NCBI GenBank assembly: GCA_035403225.1
Contig: DAONET010000021.1
Span: forward strand, 1-39,459
Source of the DNA: DAIRDK01 sp035403225
GTDB taxonomy: Bacteria > Bacteroidota > Bacteroidia > Bacteroidales > FEN-979
Direction: 5' to 3'
Length of the DNA stretch: 39,459 bases
Every line of letters starts with the position of its first letter. The first letter of the stretch is position 1. The notes beneath the pieces were generated by a model, which saw only the letters and a list, made by a program, of their open reading frames with translations, had not been told where the DNA came from and did not search any database. Positions 16,366 to 24,577 of the stretch are shown one piece after another. The position numbers were made by a program, and so were the translations under genes.

Positions 16366-18201
16366 TTAGTTGACCATCATTTTTTTGGTGATGACGTCAT
16401 TTCCGGATTGTACTGTATAGAAATACACTCCGGGGGCCCAGTTGCGACAATCAATGGAAAAGCCATACTGTCCAGGGCTTACGCGTCCTTTATCCTGTGA
16501 GTAAAGAATCTGGCCGGTGGTGTTCGTGACTTTCAGACTGAGTTCGCCGGCACGATTCATGTTCACGGCCACGGAAGTATGATCTCCGGCCGGGTTCGGG
16601 TAATTCTGTAACACGCTGAAAGAAGCGCTACCCGGGATATCGTTCACTCCATTGTAAAAATATTTCACGGGATTCATGTAGATAATATCGTTATCCGTGG
16701 TGCTCTGTTGTCCTTGGTAACCCTGGCTCCCGTACTGATAGATACCTGCTACTTCATCTTCCTGGAAGATAAGATGCAACCGGGTTTCTGAAGAAGTGGG
16801 CGAGAAGGTGGGGAAAACGCATTCACTCCAGGTATAAAGGAGATCATTGGTAAGGTCGGTAATATCGCCCCATTCCTGGTTCACTACATCGTACCCTCTT
16901 CCGAACAAGTGCCGGAGAAGGAATCCGTCGACATCTTCCAGCATCGTCACTCCATCCCATACCGCATAAATATAATTGTCTTCATCAATCGTGATGGAGG
17001 GATGTCCGGTCATGGAAACAAAATAGTAAGCAATTTTTTCATTATCCACATAAAATACATTGGTATCCAGCACCCATCCGATCAGGTTGCCATCGGCAGA
17101 AAGCTGGTCCGGGTCAAGCACTTCCGGCCATGCCGGCATATCTTCGTTCCAGTAGAGCATTCCGTCCGTCTTGGGCACCCAGTATTTAGCGCCGGCTTCA
17201 TCCCCGCTGGCGCGCATAAGTCCGGAAAGGATATGTGCTTTCCCTGAATTGTCAAGGGCGATGGCGCTGGCGCCGTCGGGACACCAGAAGGTGCCGGTGG
17301 TATCTCCGCCATCCCATTTATTATACGGACAGGGCCATACCGTGGTTTTTGTCCAGTTATCGCCGTTATCGGTCGATTTCATGATAAAGAGGTCCATCCA
17401 GCTGTCGCCGACCATAAAGCAAAGGGTATCGCCCTTTGGTTCGGCCCAGACATAGTCATCGGCAGGAACCGACAAGTAGTCCATGGAACTGATCTCGGGA
17501 AACACATGGGCGCTGATATCCCACGTCTGTCCGCCATCCTGCGAACGATAGTACAGAAGGCAATTTGCCATTCCCTGGTAAGTCACATAGGTTGCGCAGA
17601 GAATATGGATCGTGTTGTGGTTGGGACCATTGGTAACCACCCGCGGCCAGGAGATATCCGTCGCTCCGGCAGGTCCGGGAAGAATGGTCTGTGTCCAGGC
17701 GCCGGTACCTTTGTTTTCCCGGGTAGAGACGATCAATCCGGCCGTCATGTGATGGCTGACAAAGATCTCACCGTTGGCGCCGAAGGGTGCATAGGAAGGC
17801 CAACCCGACTTGGTTGTTTCCACCCTGGCCGATGGAGGAGTCCCCCATTGTGTACCATCAAAATAGGTATAACCGGTACCACGGTCGTTGAAATTATCGG
17901 CATGCGAAAACTGAGTAGTGGCCCCGATAGTACCGTCGCCAAAGTAATACAGCCGATTCTGATTAGAGGCATTCGATTGCATGTCGTATTTCGTGACGAT
18001 GATCGATGGATCCTCCAACGTCGCTTTGCTTGAAACGACCTGGTTGACCGGCTTGGTTCCAACTGTTTCACCACCTTTGAAAGCCGTATTGTTTTTCAAC
18101 GCTTTAGCAGTGAATTTACCGGCCGTGAATGTCGGTCCGGTCTGAGCCATCGTCGTTACAATAAACGCCATGGCAAACAACAAAAGGGTAAATTTTTTCA
18201 T
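16366..18201 (-). CDS. Secreted beta-propeller-like protein with T9SS type A sorting domain, paralogue 1
   Basis: 611 residues. Signal peptide 1-19 (MKKFTLLLFAMAFIVTTMAQ). Two Asp-box (BNR) motifs are visible, SQDGGQTW at 220-227 and STDNGDNW at 276-283. These are typical of blades in sialidase-superfamily propellers. The sialidase catalytic RIP motif is not seen, so enzymatic activity is not claimed. Other conserved blocks shared with the neighbours are DRGTGYTYFDG, GWPSYAPFGANGEI, DGMLYWNEDMPAWPEVLD and LLYTWSECVFP. Residues about 535-611 form the type A sorting domain (LQNYPNPAGD … GVYFYTVQSG … KMMVN). Likely surface-attached or released by T9SS. Closest paralogue in the window is the gene at 20359-22209. 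Ligand unknown. Confidence 0.85.
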   Translation of the reverse strand: MKKFTLLLFAMAFIVTTMAQTGPTFTAGKFTAKALKNNTAFKGGETVGTKPVNQVVSSKATLEDPSIIVTKYDMQSNASNQNRLYYFGDGTIGATTQFSHADNFNDRGTGYTYFDGTQWGTPPSARVETTKSGWPSYAPFGANGEIFVSHHMTAGLIVSTRENKGTGAWTQTILPGPAGATDISWPRVVTNGPNHNTIHILCATYVTYQGMANCLLYYRSQDGGQTWDISAHVFPEISSMDYLSVPADDYVWAEPKGDTLCFMVGDSWMDLFIMKSTDNGDNWTKTTVWPCPYNKWDGGDTTGTFWCPDGASAIALDNSGKAHILSGLMRASGDEAGAKYWVPKTDGMLYWNEDMPAWPEVLDPDQLSADGNLIGWVLDTNVFYVDNEKIAYYFVSMTGHPSITIDEDNYIYAVWDGVTMLEDVDGFLLRHLFGRGYDVVNQEWGDITDLTNDLLYTWSECVFPTFSPTSSETRLHLIFQEDEVAGIYQYGSQGYQGQQSTTDNDIIYMNPVKYFYNGVNDIPGSASFSVLQNYPNPAGDHTSVAVNMNRAGELSLKVTNTTGQILYSQDKGRVSPGQYGFSIDCRNWAPGVYFYTVQSGNDVITKKMMVN

Positions 18202-18218
18202 ACTTCATGGATTTTAAA

Positions 18219-18251
18219 CAAATCTACAAAATAAAAACAGGTAAATAGCAA
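18219..18251 (-). promoter_or_regulatory. Candidate promoter of propeller paralogue 1
   Basis: On the minus strand TTG (18251-18249) and TAGATTTG (18226-18219) are 22 bp apart, slightly longer than the usual 19-21. The start codon at 18201 lies only 17 bp beyond the -7 element, so the leader would be about 10 nt. Confidence 0.4.
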
Positions 18252-18298
18252 AAAAAAAATCGCCATGATGCATAAGGTCTCCCTGCATCACGGCGATT
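18250..18298 (-). terminator. Intrinsic terminator after propeller paralogue 2
   Basis: A 15-bp stem (AATCGCC.TGATGCA paired with TGCATCA.GGCGATT, with one G-U pair in the minus-strand transcript), an 11-nt loop and then ten consecutive T on the minus strand. It sits 22 bp after the stop at 18321. Confidence 0.9.
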
Positions 18299-18320
18299 GC
18301 CGGAAGAATGGTCATTCAGT

Positions 18321-20162
18321 TTATTCCCTGATAACCATTCTTCTGGTATATACAACTTCCCCTCCTGTCACGGTGTAGGAATAAACTCCCGGCGCTAATC
18401 CGGCTGCTTCAAGGGTAAAGGTATGCGTCCCCGGCGACAAAACGCCTGCCTCCAGGATACGCACTACCTGTCCCATCATGTTCGCGATCCGAATGCTGAC
18501 GGGGGAAGAAGTGGTCATGTTCACTTCAAACCGGCTGACTTCAGTGAATGGATTGGGATAATTCTGAGATACCGTCATCCCGCCTCTACCTGCAGGTGAA
18601 GGAATACCCACCGGAATGATCTCCGATTTCAGAACATTTCTGTATTCAATCGTGTTGTCGTGAGCGGGGATCTCCTCATCCGCCACGGCCGACCCCGGCT
18701 GATCTGATGTCTGATAAATGAAATGCAGCGCATCGCCGGAGGTGTTTTTGGCCATACACGGGTATACAAACTCCCGGTATATATAGATGATGGATCCATT
18801 CAAGTCCACCGGTTCACCCCATGACTGACCCTGATCCTTGGAACCTCGAAGGTACAGGTGACGGTAATTGTATTCATCGCCGGAGACATAACCGACCGTC
18901 AGTCCACACCACATCACATAAAGGTGGTTGTTTTCGTCGATAGTGATCTGCGGGTAACTGGTCAGACCGATACCGTACGACGGAGTAGCCACCACGGTAT
19001 CTCCCGCCTCGTTGGAGTAAACATATCCGAGGAGCTGTCCATGGCTCTCGAGAGTATCGGGATCCAGGCTGTCGTTCAACATGGGCATGTTCGAGTTCCA
19101 GTAAACCAGTCCGTCGACATACGGGTAATACTTTTGCCCGTCTTCCTCGCCCTTGGCAAACATCCTTCCGAAAGCCACATGGAACACACCGTTTTTATCC
19201 ATTTCCACCGCAAGCGATCCATCGCTGCATGCAAACTTCTCGGTGACGGTATTCGGCGGAACGAGGGTCATGCTGTTGGAAAGGATCGGGATCTTGTTCC
19301 AGTTATCCCCGTTATCGTATGAGACCATTATAAAGGTATCGGTCCAGTTCCCTCCGATAACGAAATAGACGGTATCGCCATGCGGTGTCCCCCAGGAATA
19401 TTCATCACCGTTGATGCCGTAATATTCTGACGCAGTGATCTGCGGGAACATCTCACCTGCCTTATCCCAGGTCTCTCCTCCGTCGAAAGAACGATAATAC
19501 ACCAGCGCTCCGTCCATGCCCTGATACAACTGTCCGCCGGTTTCCGTAGGCCCTGTAACAGCCAGCAGATGAACCGTGAGGTTATCGGTCCCGGCAGTGA
19601 TCATCTGCGGCCATTCGATACCCGAGGAGCCGGCCGGACCTGCTATCTCGCTAAATGTCCATGCTCCGGTTCCTTTCTGGGAACGCGTCATTTTGACCAG
19701 GGAGCTGGTAGCGTTGCGGTGTGCGACGATCATTTCACCCGAAGCTCCCCGGGGAGCATAACAGGGCCAACCCGTGCGAACCGTTTCCAGCCGTTGCAAC
19801 GGAACGGCGTCCCAGGATGCTCCGTCAAAATAATTATACCCTGTTCCCCGGTCATTATAAGCGGGCTCCTGTTGCCCCATGATCCAGGCAGCTCCCATTT
19901 TTCCGTCGGGATAATAGTACAAGCGTTCCTGAATCGATCGATTGGTCTGTCGATCGTATTTCGTCGCTCCGATGGTGGCTTCCAGGGTGGCATCACTATG
20001 CACCGTAAAATCGGGACGGGCCAGCGGCATTACCGGTTCATCCCCGGGGTTAGGGACAGACGCTGCTACCTTTTGAAGCCGCGATGGAACCGGAGAAAGA
20101 ACCTGTGTGAACGCCGGCAATCCTGCCAGCATGATCAGCATGAGTACAAATTCTTTTTTCAT
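18321..20162 (-). CDS. Secreted beta-propeller-like protein with T9SS type A sorting domain, paralogue 2
   Basis: 613 residues from the ATG at 20162. The open frame runs 18 codons further, but MKKEFVLMLIMLAGLPAFTQ is a clean signal peptide and aligns with its paralogues. Three Asp-box motifs are seen: SFDGGETW, SYDNGDNW and SKDQGQSW. It shares DRGTGYNYFDG, RTGWPCYAPRGASGEM and DGLVYWNSNMP with paralogues 1 and 3 but is clearly diverged, with its own VSGDEYNYRHLYLRG stretch. The C-terminal about 75 residues (SQNYPNPFTE … GVYSYTVTGG … RMVIRE) are the sorting domain. A secreted or surface protein of unknown ligand. Confidence 0.85.
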   Translation of the reverse strand: MKKEFVLMLIMLAGLPAFTQVLSPVPSRLQKVAASVPNPGDEPVMPLARPDFTVHSDATLEATIGATKYDRQTNRSIQERLYYYPDGKMGAAWIMGQQEPAYNDRGTGYNYFDGASWDAVPLQRLETVRTGWPCYAPRGASGEMIVAHRNATSSLVKMTRSQKGTGAWTFSEIAGPAGSSGIEWPQMITAGTDNLTVHLLAVTGPTETGGQLYQGMDGALVYYRSFDGGETWDKAGEMFPQITASEYYGINGDEYSWGTPHGDTVYFVIGGNWTDTFIMVSYDNGDNWNKIPILSNSMTLVPPNTVTEKFACSDGSLAVEMDKNGVFHVAFGRMFAKGEEDGQKYYPYVDGLVYWNSNMPMLNDSLDPDTLESHGQLLGYVYSNEAGDTVVATPSYGIGLTSYPQITIDENNHLYVMWCGLTVGYVSGDEYNYRHLYLRGSKDQGQSWGEPVDLNGSIIYIYREFVYPCMAKNTSGDALHFIYQTSDQPGSAVADEEIPAHDNTIEYRNVLKSEIIPVGIPSPAGRGGMTVSQNYPNPFTEVSRFEVNMTTSSPVSIRIANMMGQVVRILEAGVLSPGTHTFTLEAAGLAPGVYSYTVTGGEVVYTRRMVIRE

Positions 20163-20358
20163 AGCGAAATAATTTTTCCATAAAAGTATGCCCGTGAAAA
20201 GAGCCGTGAAAATCAAATCGCTATAATGGAATCAGCTGTGGATCAAATGCATCCAAAACCTGATCAACCTGTTTGTCCGGAATTTTTGCCCGTTGACCGG
20301 ATAAAAATAAAAAACCCCCCGGGGATGCCGGAGGGTTTTTTATCAGAAAGATGCGTGA
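20163..20358. other. Intergenic region between propeller paralogues 2 and 3
   Basis: 196 bp. It holds the strong terminator at 20309-20341. A candidate -7 word, TACTTTTA, lies on the minus strand about 20 bp before the start at 20162, but no good TTG partner is evident, so no promoter is called. The ORF here on the plus strand has no protein-like features. Confidence 0.5.
20309..20341 (-). terminator. Intrinsic terminator after propeller paralogue 3
   Basis: A-run, CCCTCCGG, a 4-nt loop, CCGGGGGG and T-run on the minus strand form a GC-rich stem closed by A-T pairs, with one G-U wobble. The A-run on the other side means it could also act for transcription from the left. It begins 18 bp past the stop at 20359. 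Confidence 0.9.
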
Positions 20359-22209
20359 TTACTTCACGATCATCTTATGAGTATTGGTTTCATTGCCTAC
20401 CGTTACGGTATAGAAATAGATACCGGCGGGGAGGTTTGAACAATCAAGGGTAAGATAAGTGTTACCGGCTTTGGTCAGTCCATTGTTGACTTCCATCACT
20501 TTCTGTCCGGTCAGGGTGGTTACTGCCAGGGAGAGAGTAGCGGGTTTTGCAAGAACGACTTTCACGGTTGTTGTTCCGTTAACTGGGTTCGGCATGTTCT
20601 GTTCAACAGCGAAATTCGGCTGAGCTTTGATCTCATTCACACCAACAAAAGTGGGGGTGGTGATATATTTCAGATCATTGGTGGTTACAGAACTCTGTCC
20701 CTGGTATCCGGAGTTGGTGCTTTTCAGATATACACCGGCATAATCATCAGCCTGGAATACAACATGAACTTTATCGGAAGTAGTGGTCGGTGAAGAAACC
20801 GGGTACACACATTCTGACCAGGTGTAAAGCAGGTCGGAAGTCAGGTCGGTAAATTCAGGAGCCCATGCTTGCGCAGTAGCATCATAAGCTCTTCTGAAAA
20901 GGTGACGAAGCATCAAGCCATCGGGATCGAGGAGGGTGGTAACACTGCTCCACATAGCATAAACGTTACCTTCATCATCAATAGTCATAGTCGGGAATGA
21001 ACTCATGGAGTTATAATAGTAACCCAGCTGGGTGGTTTCACTGTACCATACCATGGTATCAGGGCACCATCCGATGAGGTTGCCACCGGCATTCAGTTCG
21101 GCAGTATCGAGTACTTCCGGCCAGGTCGGCATATCTTCGTTCCAGTACAGCAGACCATCGGTGTAGGGATACCAGTAGGTAGCACCGCCGATATCGCCTT
21201 TGCTACGCTGAAGTCCGGTTAAAACGTGAACTTTACCTGCTTTATCCATAGCAGCGCTTACATAACCATCTGAGCAATAGTAGATTCCGGTGGAGTCAGC
21301 TCCGGTCCATAAGTTGTAAGGACAGGGCCAAATTTTGGTCTGGGTCCAGGTAGCGCCATTGTCGGTTGATTTCATGATAGCGAAGTCACGCATGGCATCA
21401 CCATAAACGAAAGCAATCGTGTCACCCTGAGGGTTAGCCCATTCGTAACCGTCAGCGGGGAGTGAAAGATATTCAGAGGAGGTCATGCCCGGAAGCTGTT
21501 GCCAGCCTTCCCAGGTTGTACCACCATCGAGTGAACGGTTATAGAGAAGAGCGCCGTCCATTCCATTATATAACGCACCACCGTTGGCTGTCGGAGCGGT
21601 CAGGGCAATAACATGGATGTTATTGTGATCGGTTCCGTTGGTGATCATTCTCGGCCACAGCATACCTGTTGTGGTAATTCCGGGAAGATTGGATTCGGTC
21701 CATGAACCGGAGTTTTTGGTGTCGCGTTTGGTCATGAACAGGGGATTAGTTCCACCGATGTGTTCAAGAACAACTTCACCATTGGGGCCCAGTGGCTGAT
21801 AGTTTGGCCAACCGGTCTTCTTTGTTTCAATACGGGCGGTGGGAGCTGCACTCCAGGTTGATCCGTTAAAGAAAGCATAACCTGTTCCTCTGTCTGACCA
21901 GGATGCTTCGCTGTTACCAATCATCGAACCGACTCCGATAGTTCCGTCGGGATAAACATAAATATGTCTCGGCGTATTGCAGTTACTTTGCTGGTCGTAT
22001 TTCGCCGACATCAAAGTAGGATCTTCCATCGTGGCCCTGTTGGACACGATGACGTTGGGGTTTGCCAGCCCAACCACAGTACCATCATCATGATACGTCG
22101 GGCGTTCCACTTTAAAATCTTTTTGCGCCTTGCTGATAATGGGTTTGGTCTGTGCCATGGAACCCATACAAAGAACCAACGCAAAAAGGAAAAGTAAGCT
22201 TCTTTTCAT
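20359..22209 (-). CDS. Secreted beta-propeller-like protein with T9SS type A sorting domain, paralogue 3
   Basis: 616 residues. Signal peptide 1-19 (MKRSLLFLFALVLCMGSMAQ). Asp-box motifs SLDGGTTW and STDNGATW occupy the same positions as in paralogue 1. The two share long blocks such as DGLLYWNEDMP.WPEVLD, NLIGW, LLYTWSECV.P and the shared SNQGYQGQ/ NSGYQGQ element near residue 510. Sorting domain at the C-terminus (VEQNMPNPVNGTTT … GIYFYTVTVG … KMIVK). Paralogues 1 and 3 are the most alike pair although paralogue 2 lies between them. Likely exported by T9SS; no catalytic motif recognised. Confidence 0.86.
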   Translation of the reverse strand: MKRSLLFLFALVLCMGSMAQTKPIISKAQKDFKVERPTYHDDGTVVGLANPNVIVSNRATMEDPTLMSAKYDQQSNCNTPRHIYVYPDGTIGVGSMIGNSEASWSDRGTGYAFFNGSTWSAAPTARIETKKTGWPNYQPLGPNGEVVLEHIGGTNPLFMTKRDTKNSGSWTESNLPGITTTGMLWPRMITNGTDHNNIHVIALTAPTANGGALYNGMDGALLYNRSLDGGTTWEGWQQLPGMTSSEYLSLPADGYEWANPQGDTIAFVYGDAMRDFAIMKSTDNGATWTQTKIWPCPYNLWTGADSTGIYYCSDGYVSAAMDKAGKVHVLTGLQRSKGDIGGATYWYPYTDGLLYWNEDMPTWPEVLDTAELNAGGNLIGWCPDTMVWYSETTQLGYYYNSMSSFPTMTIDDEGNVYAMWSSVTTLLDPDGLMLRHLFRRAYDATAQAWAPEFTDLTSDLLYTWSECVYPVSSPTTTSDKVHVVFQADDYAGVYLKSTNSGYQGQSSVTTNDLKYITTPTFVGVNEIKAQPNFAVEQNMPNPVNGTTTVKVVLAKPATLSLAVTTLTGQKVMEVNNGLTKAGNTYLTLDCSNLPAGIYFYTVTVGNETNTHKMIVK

Positions 22210-22297
22210 GGTTTTCTTTTTTTGTTGAATAATAAATAATAAATAATTGAATTTTCAATAGTAGGACAAAAATACAAAAATCTTACTACAAAAATAA

Positions 22298-22334
22298 AAA
22301 AAAACAGGCCCCCTGACCGGAAGCCTGTTTTTTT
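22298..22334 (-). terminator. Intrinsic terminator after propeller paralogue 4
   Basis: Stem AAAAAAACAGGC / GCCTGTTTTTTT with a 13-nt loop and a T-run on the minus strand. It starts 16 bp past the stop at 22350. Symmetric A and T runs make it potentially bidirectional. Confidence 0.9.
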
Positions 22335-22349
22335 CAACATCATAATTTA

Positions 22350-24395
22350 TTATTCAACAATCATTTTGGTAGTATTTTTTTGCCCGTTAATAATCACGGA
22401 ACAGAAATAAATTCCTGCTTTCAGGTTGGAAGCATCGAGGGTAAACTGATGCGATCCGGCGTTCACGCGGCCCAGGTCGCGCGTCAGAACAACCTGTCCG
22501 AGAGTATTCGTTACTTCTGCCTTCACATTACCTGCTTTACTCAGGCTCAGCGACAGATTAGCTGTTTCTTTCACCGGGTTGGGGAACACGTTGACAAAAA
22601 CAGAAGATTGTTCTTTGTTGCTGATTCCGGTAGGAAGTTCGGGATTGCCGGTAGGAATGGTATAATCATCCGGTGCAGTGTACGAGAAATCGGAGATATA
22701 CTTAAAGATAACGCTTCCTTCAATGGAGGACGGATCGGAAAGGAACTCGGTCACGATCGGGATGATGCATTTGTTGCCATTGGTGAACACATAGTGCGAA
22801 GTGCATTCAAACCAGGCCTGCTGGTAAACATCCGAAAGGTAAGATACATTGTCGGCCTCATCGCCTCCGGTTGACTTATTATCCGTTATTTTATTGGTAA
22901 CAAGATCAAATCCGCGGGCAAACACATCCGGGTTGGAGTTTTCGGTAATCCCATCAATCTGGGTGTCGTTCCAGGTAACAAATACTTTGTCACCGGCTTC
23001 ATTAACGGCCATATTGACACGGTTGTACTCTTCGATCTGGTCACCGTAGCTTGCATACAGCGTCTGGGCAATCCCCATCCGGGCACCCTGCCAGGAAACA
23101 CCACCATCGGTGGAATAAATATCGTACACGCCCATCACACTGTCGCCGGGAGCACCATAAACGATGGAATAATCATCCTCCCCGGGAAGACTTACGACAA
23201 CGCCAATATGGGGATTTCCCCATTTATCAACGACAATATCGCAATCGAATGAAGTGGTATAAGCAATTTCGTACCGTCCCGGATAAGGTTCGGTAAAGAG
23301 TTGCTGAATCCGGTAATCGCTGTATAATCCGTCGACAATACCCGGAACTCCGGAAGGTCCGTCAAGCTGGATCGCGATTGGATCGCTCCAGGTAAGACCG
23401 GCATCAGTGGATTTAAGAACAATGGGATAATAGTTAGCTGCCGTTCCGATCTGCTCTGCTTCTCCGTTGTTGGAGATCACCACCATCCAGATGGTCTGTC
23501 CATCGGGAGAAGCGGCAATACGATGATCCAGCGGACGCTGGCTATCCGTTGTCGGGCAACTGACTGAAGAATTCAATTCATAATCGAAATCATTGGTAGT
23601 GGAATTCCACACGCCGCGGTCAAGAAGCAGATCCCCTTTATAACCGACAAAGGTTGATCCGTTCCATTCCTGATCGATATCACCGGCCAGGACCACCCCG
23701 GGCTGGGTGATGGTAAAAGCTTCCGGAATATAGGTATAAGCAGGTCCGGGAGTATACCAATACATATGTTTGGTGGAATCGGCCTGATTGACCAGATTCG
23801 TACGTCCGTAACTGTATCCGCCCCAGTTAGCATCGTTGGAAAGATTGGGGGTAAAATAGGTAAAATAGGCATTGTCGAGACTCGTGTTACCATAGGGGGA
23901 ATAGATACCGCCCTGGGGATAACGGGCTGCATCCAGATAATAGGATCCGCCTGTGTTCAGCGTGGCAGCATAGATCTGCCAGTCGTTTTTCCAATCGGTG
24001 GCTTCCAGACCCATGTTACCTGCGTAGTCGATGCCCAGGTAACCCGATAAACTCGGGGGAGTCGAACCGGGACCCATCCTGTGAACATTAGCAACCACTT
24101 TCAGGGTATCATCGGCCCAAACCATCGTCTTCTGGCCGCCACCATACCCGTATCCATAACCATTTGCCGATTTCCCGATCGAGATGACATTGGCAATACC
24201 CGGAGCATCCGTATTATGGTTCCCCGAAGGACGAGGCATCACGGATGCAGCAGATTCAGACTGGACAGGTTCAATGCCCACCGTTTGATGTACCTTGTAT
24301 TTTGTGGATCGCAACCCGGTTTTCAGGTTGACATTTTGTGCTACGATAGCACCACCCAGCATCAATGCCAGGCACACTAGTAACAGTTTTTTCAT
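22350..24395 (-). CDS. Secreted beta-propeller-like protein with T9SS type A sorting domain, paralogue 4 (diverged)
   Basis: 681 residues from the ATG at 24395, which begins MKKLLLVCLALMLGGAIVAQ, a clear signal peptide. The 16 codons upstream in the same frame are not signal-like. Two Asp-boxes are visible (STDAGLTW and STDGGVSW) and the C-terminal sorting domain reads VFPNPVKETANLS … GIYFCSVIINGQ … KMIVE. The body is more distant from the other three and has its own features: a Gly/Tyr-rich GYGYGYGGGQ near the N-terminus and the block PLDHRIAASPDGQTIWMV. First of the four in transcription order and about 65 residues longer. A relative of unknown role rather than a close copy. Confidence 0.82.
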   Translation of the reverse strand: MKKLLLVCLALMLGGAIVAQNVNLKTGLRSTKYKVHQTVGIEPVQSESAASVMPRPSGNHNTDAPGIANVISIGKSANGYGYGYGGGQKTMVWADDTLKVVANVHRMGPGSTPPSLSGYLGIDYAGNMGLEATDWKNDWQIYAATLNTGGSYYLDAARYPQGGIYSPYGNTSLDNAYFTYFTPNLSNDANWGGYSYGRTNLVNQADSTKHMYWYTPGPAYTYIPEAFTITQPGVVLAGDIDQEWNGSTFVGYKGDLLLDRGVWNSTTNDFDYELNSSVSCPTTDSQRPLDHRIAASPDGQTIWMVVISNNGEAEQIGTAANYYPIVLKSTDAGLTWSDPIAIQLDGPSGVPGIVDGLYSDYRIQQLFTEPYPGRYEIAYTTSFDCDIVVDKWGNPHIGVVVSLPGEDDYSIVYGAPGDSVMGVYDIYSTDGGVSWQGARMGIAQTLYASYGDQIEEYNRVNMAVNEAGDKVFVTWNDTQIDGITENSNPDVFARGFDLVTNKITDNKSTGGDEADNVSYLSDVYQQAWFECTSHYVFTNGNKCIIPIVTEFLSDPSSIEGSVIFKYISDFSYTAPDDYTIPTGNPELPTGISNKEQSSVFVNVFPNPVKETANLSLSLSKAGNVKAEVTNTLGQVVLTRDLGRVNAGSHQFTLDASNLKAGIYFCSVIINGQKNTTKMIVE

Positions 24396-24577
24396 AATGT
24401 ACTGATTTTGTTTAACTTGTAATAGTAAGATAATGGTTAACAAGTAGGAATTTACCCTCCAAGTGATAACAAAAGTAAAAGGATTTCTGATACTTCCCGA
24501 ATTTTTTTCAGACTATTTCATAAAAATCCGTTCCCAAAGTAATCATATCTTTGCAAAAGATTGGACATCCTCCCGCC
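24396..24577. promoter_or_regulatory. Divergent regulatory gap between propeller paralogue 4 and lptF
   Basis: 182 bp with outward-facing -7 elements: TACTTTTG on the minus strand at 24477-24470 (for paralogue 4, leader about 65 nt) and TATCTTTG on the plus strand at 24546-24553 (for lptF, leader about 18 nt). Clear TTG -33 partners at the usual spacing are not seen for either. This is the point where gene direction switches. Confidence 0.55.

Noticed and set aside
16366..24395. Sialidase activity for the four propeller proteins
   Set aside because: Asp-boxes are present but the sialidase RIP motif and catalytic residues are not seen; Asp-boxes occur in many non-enzymatic propellers.
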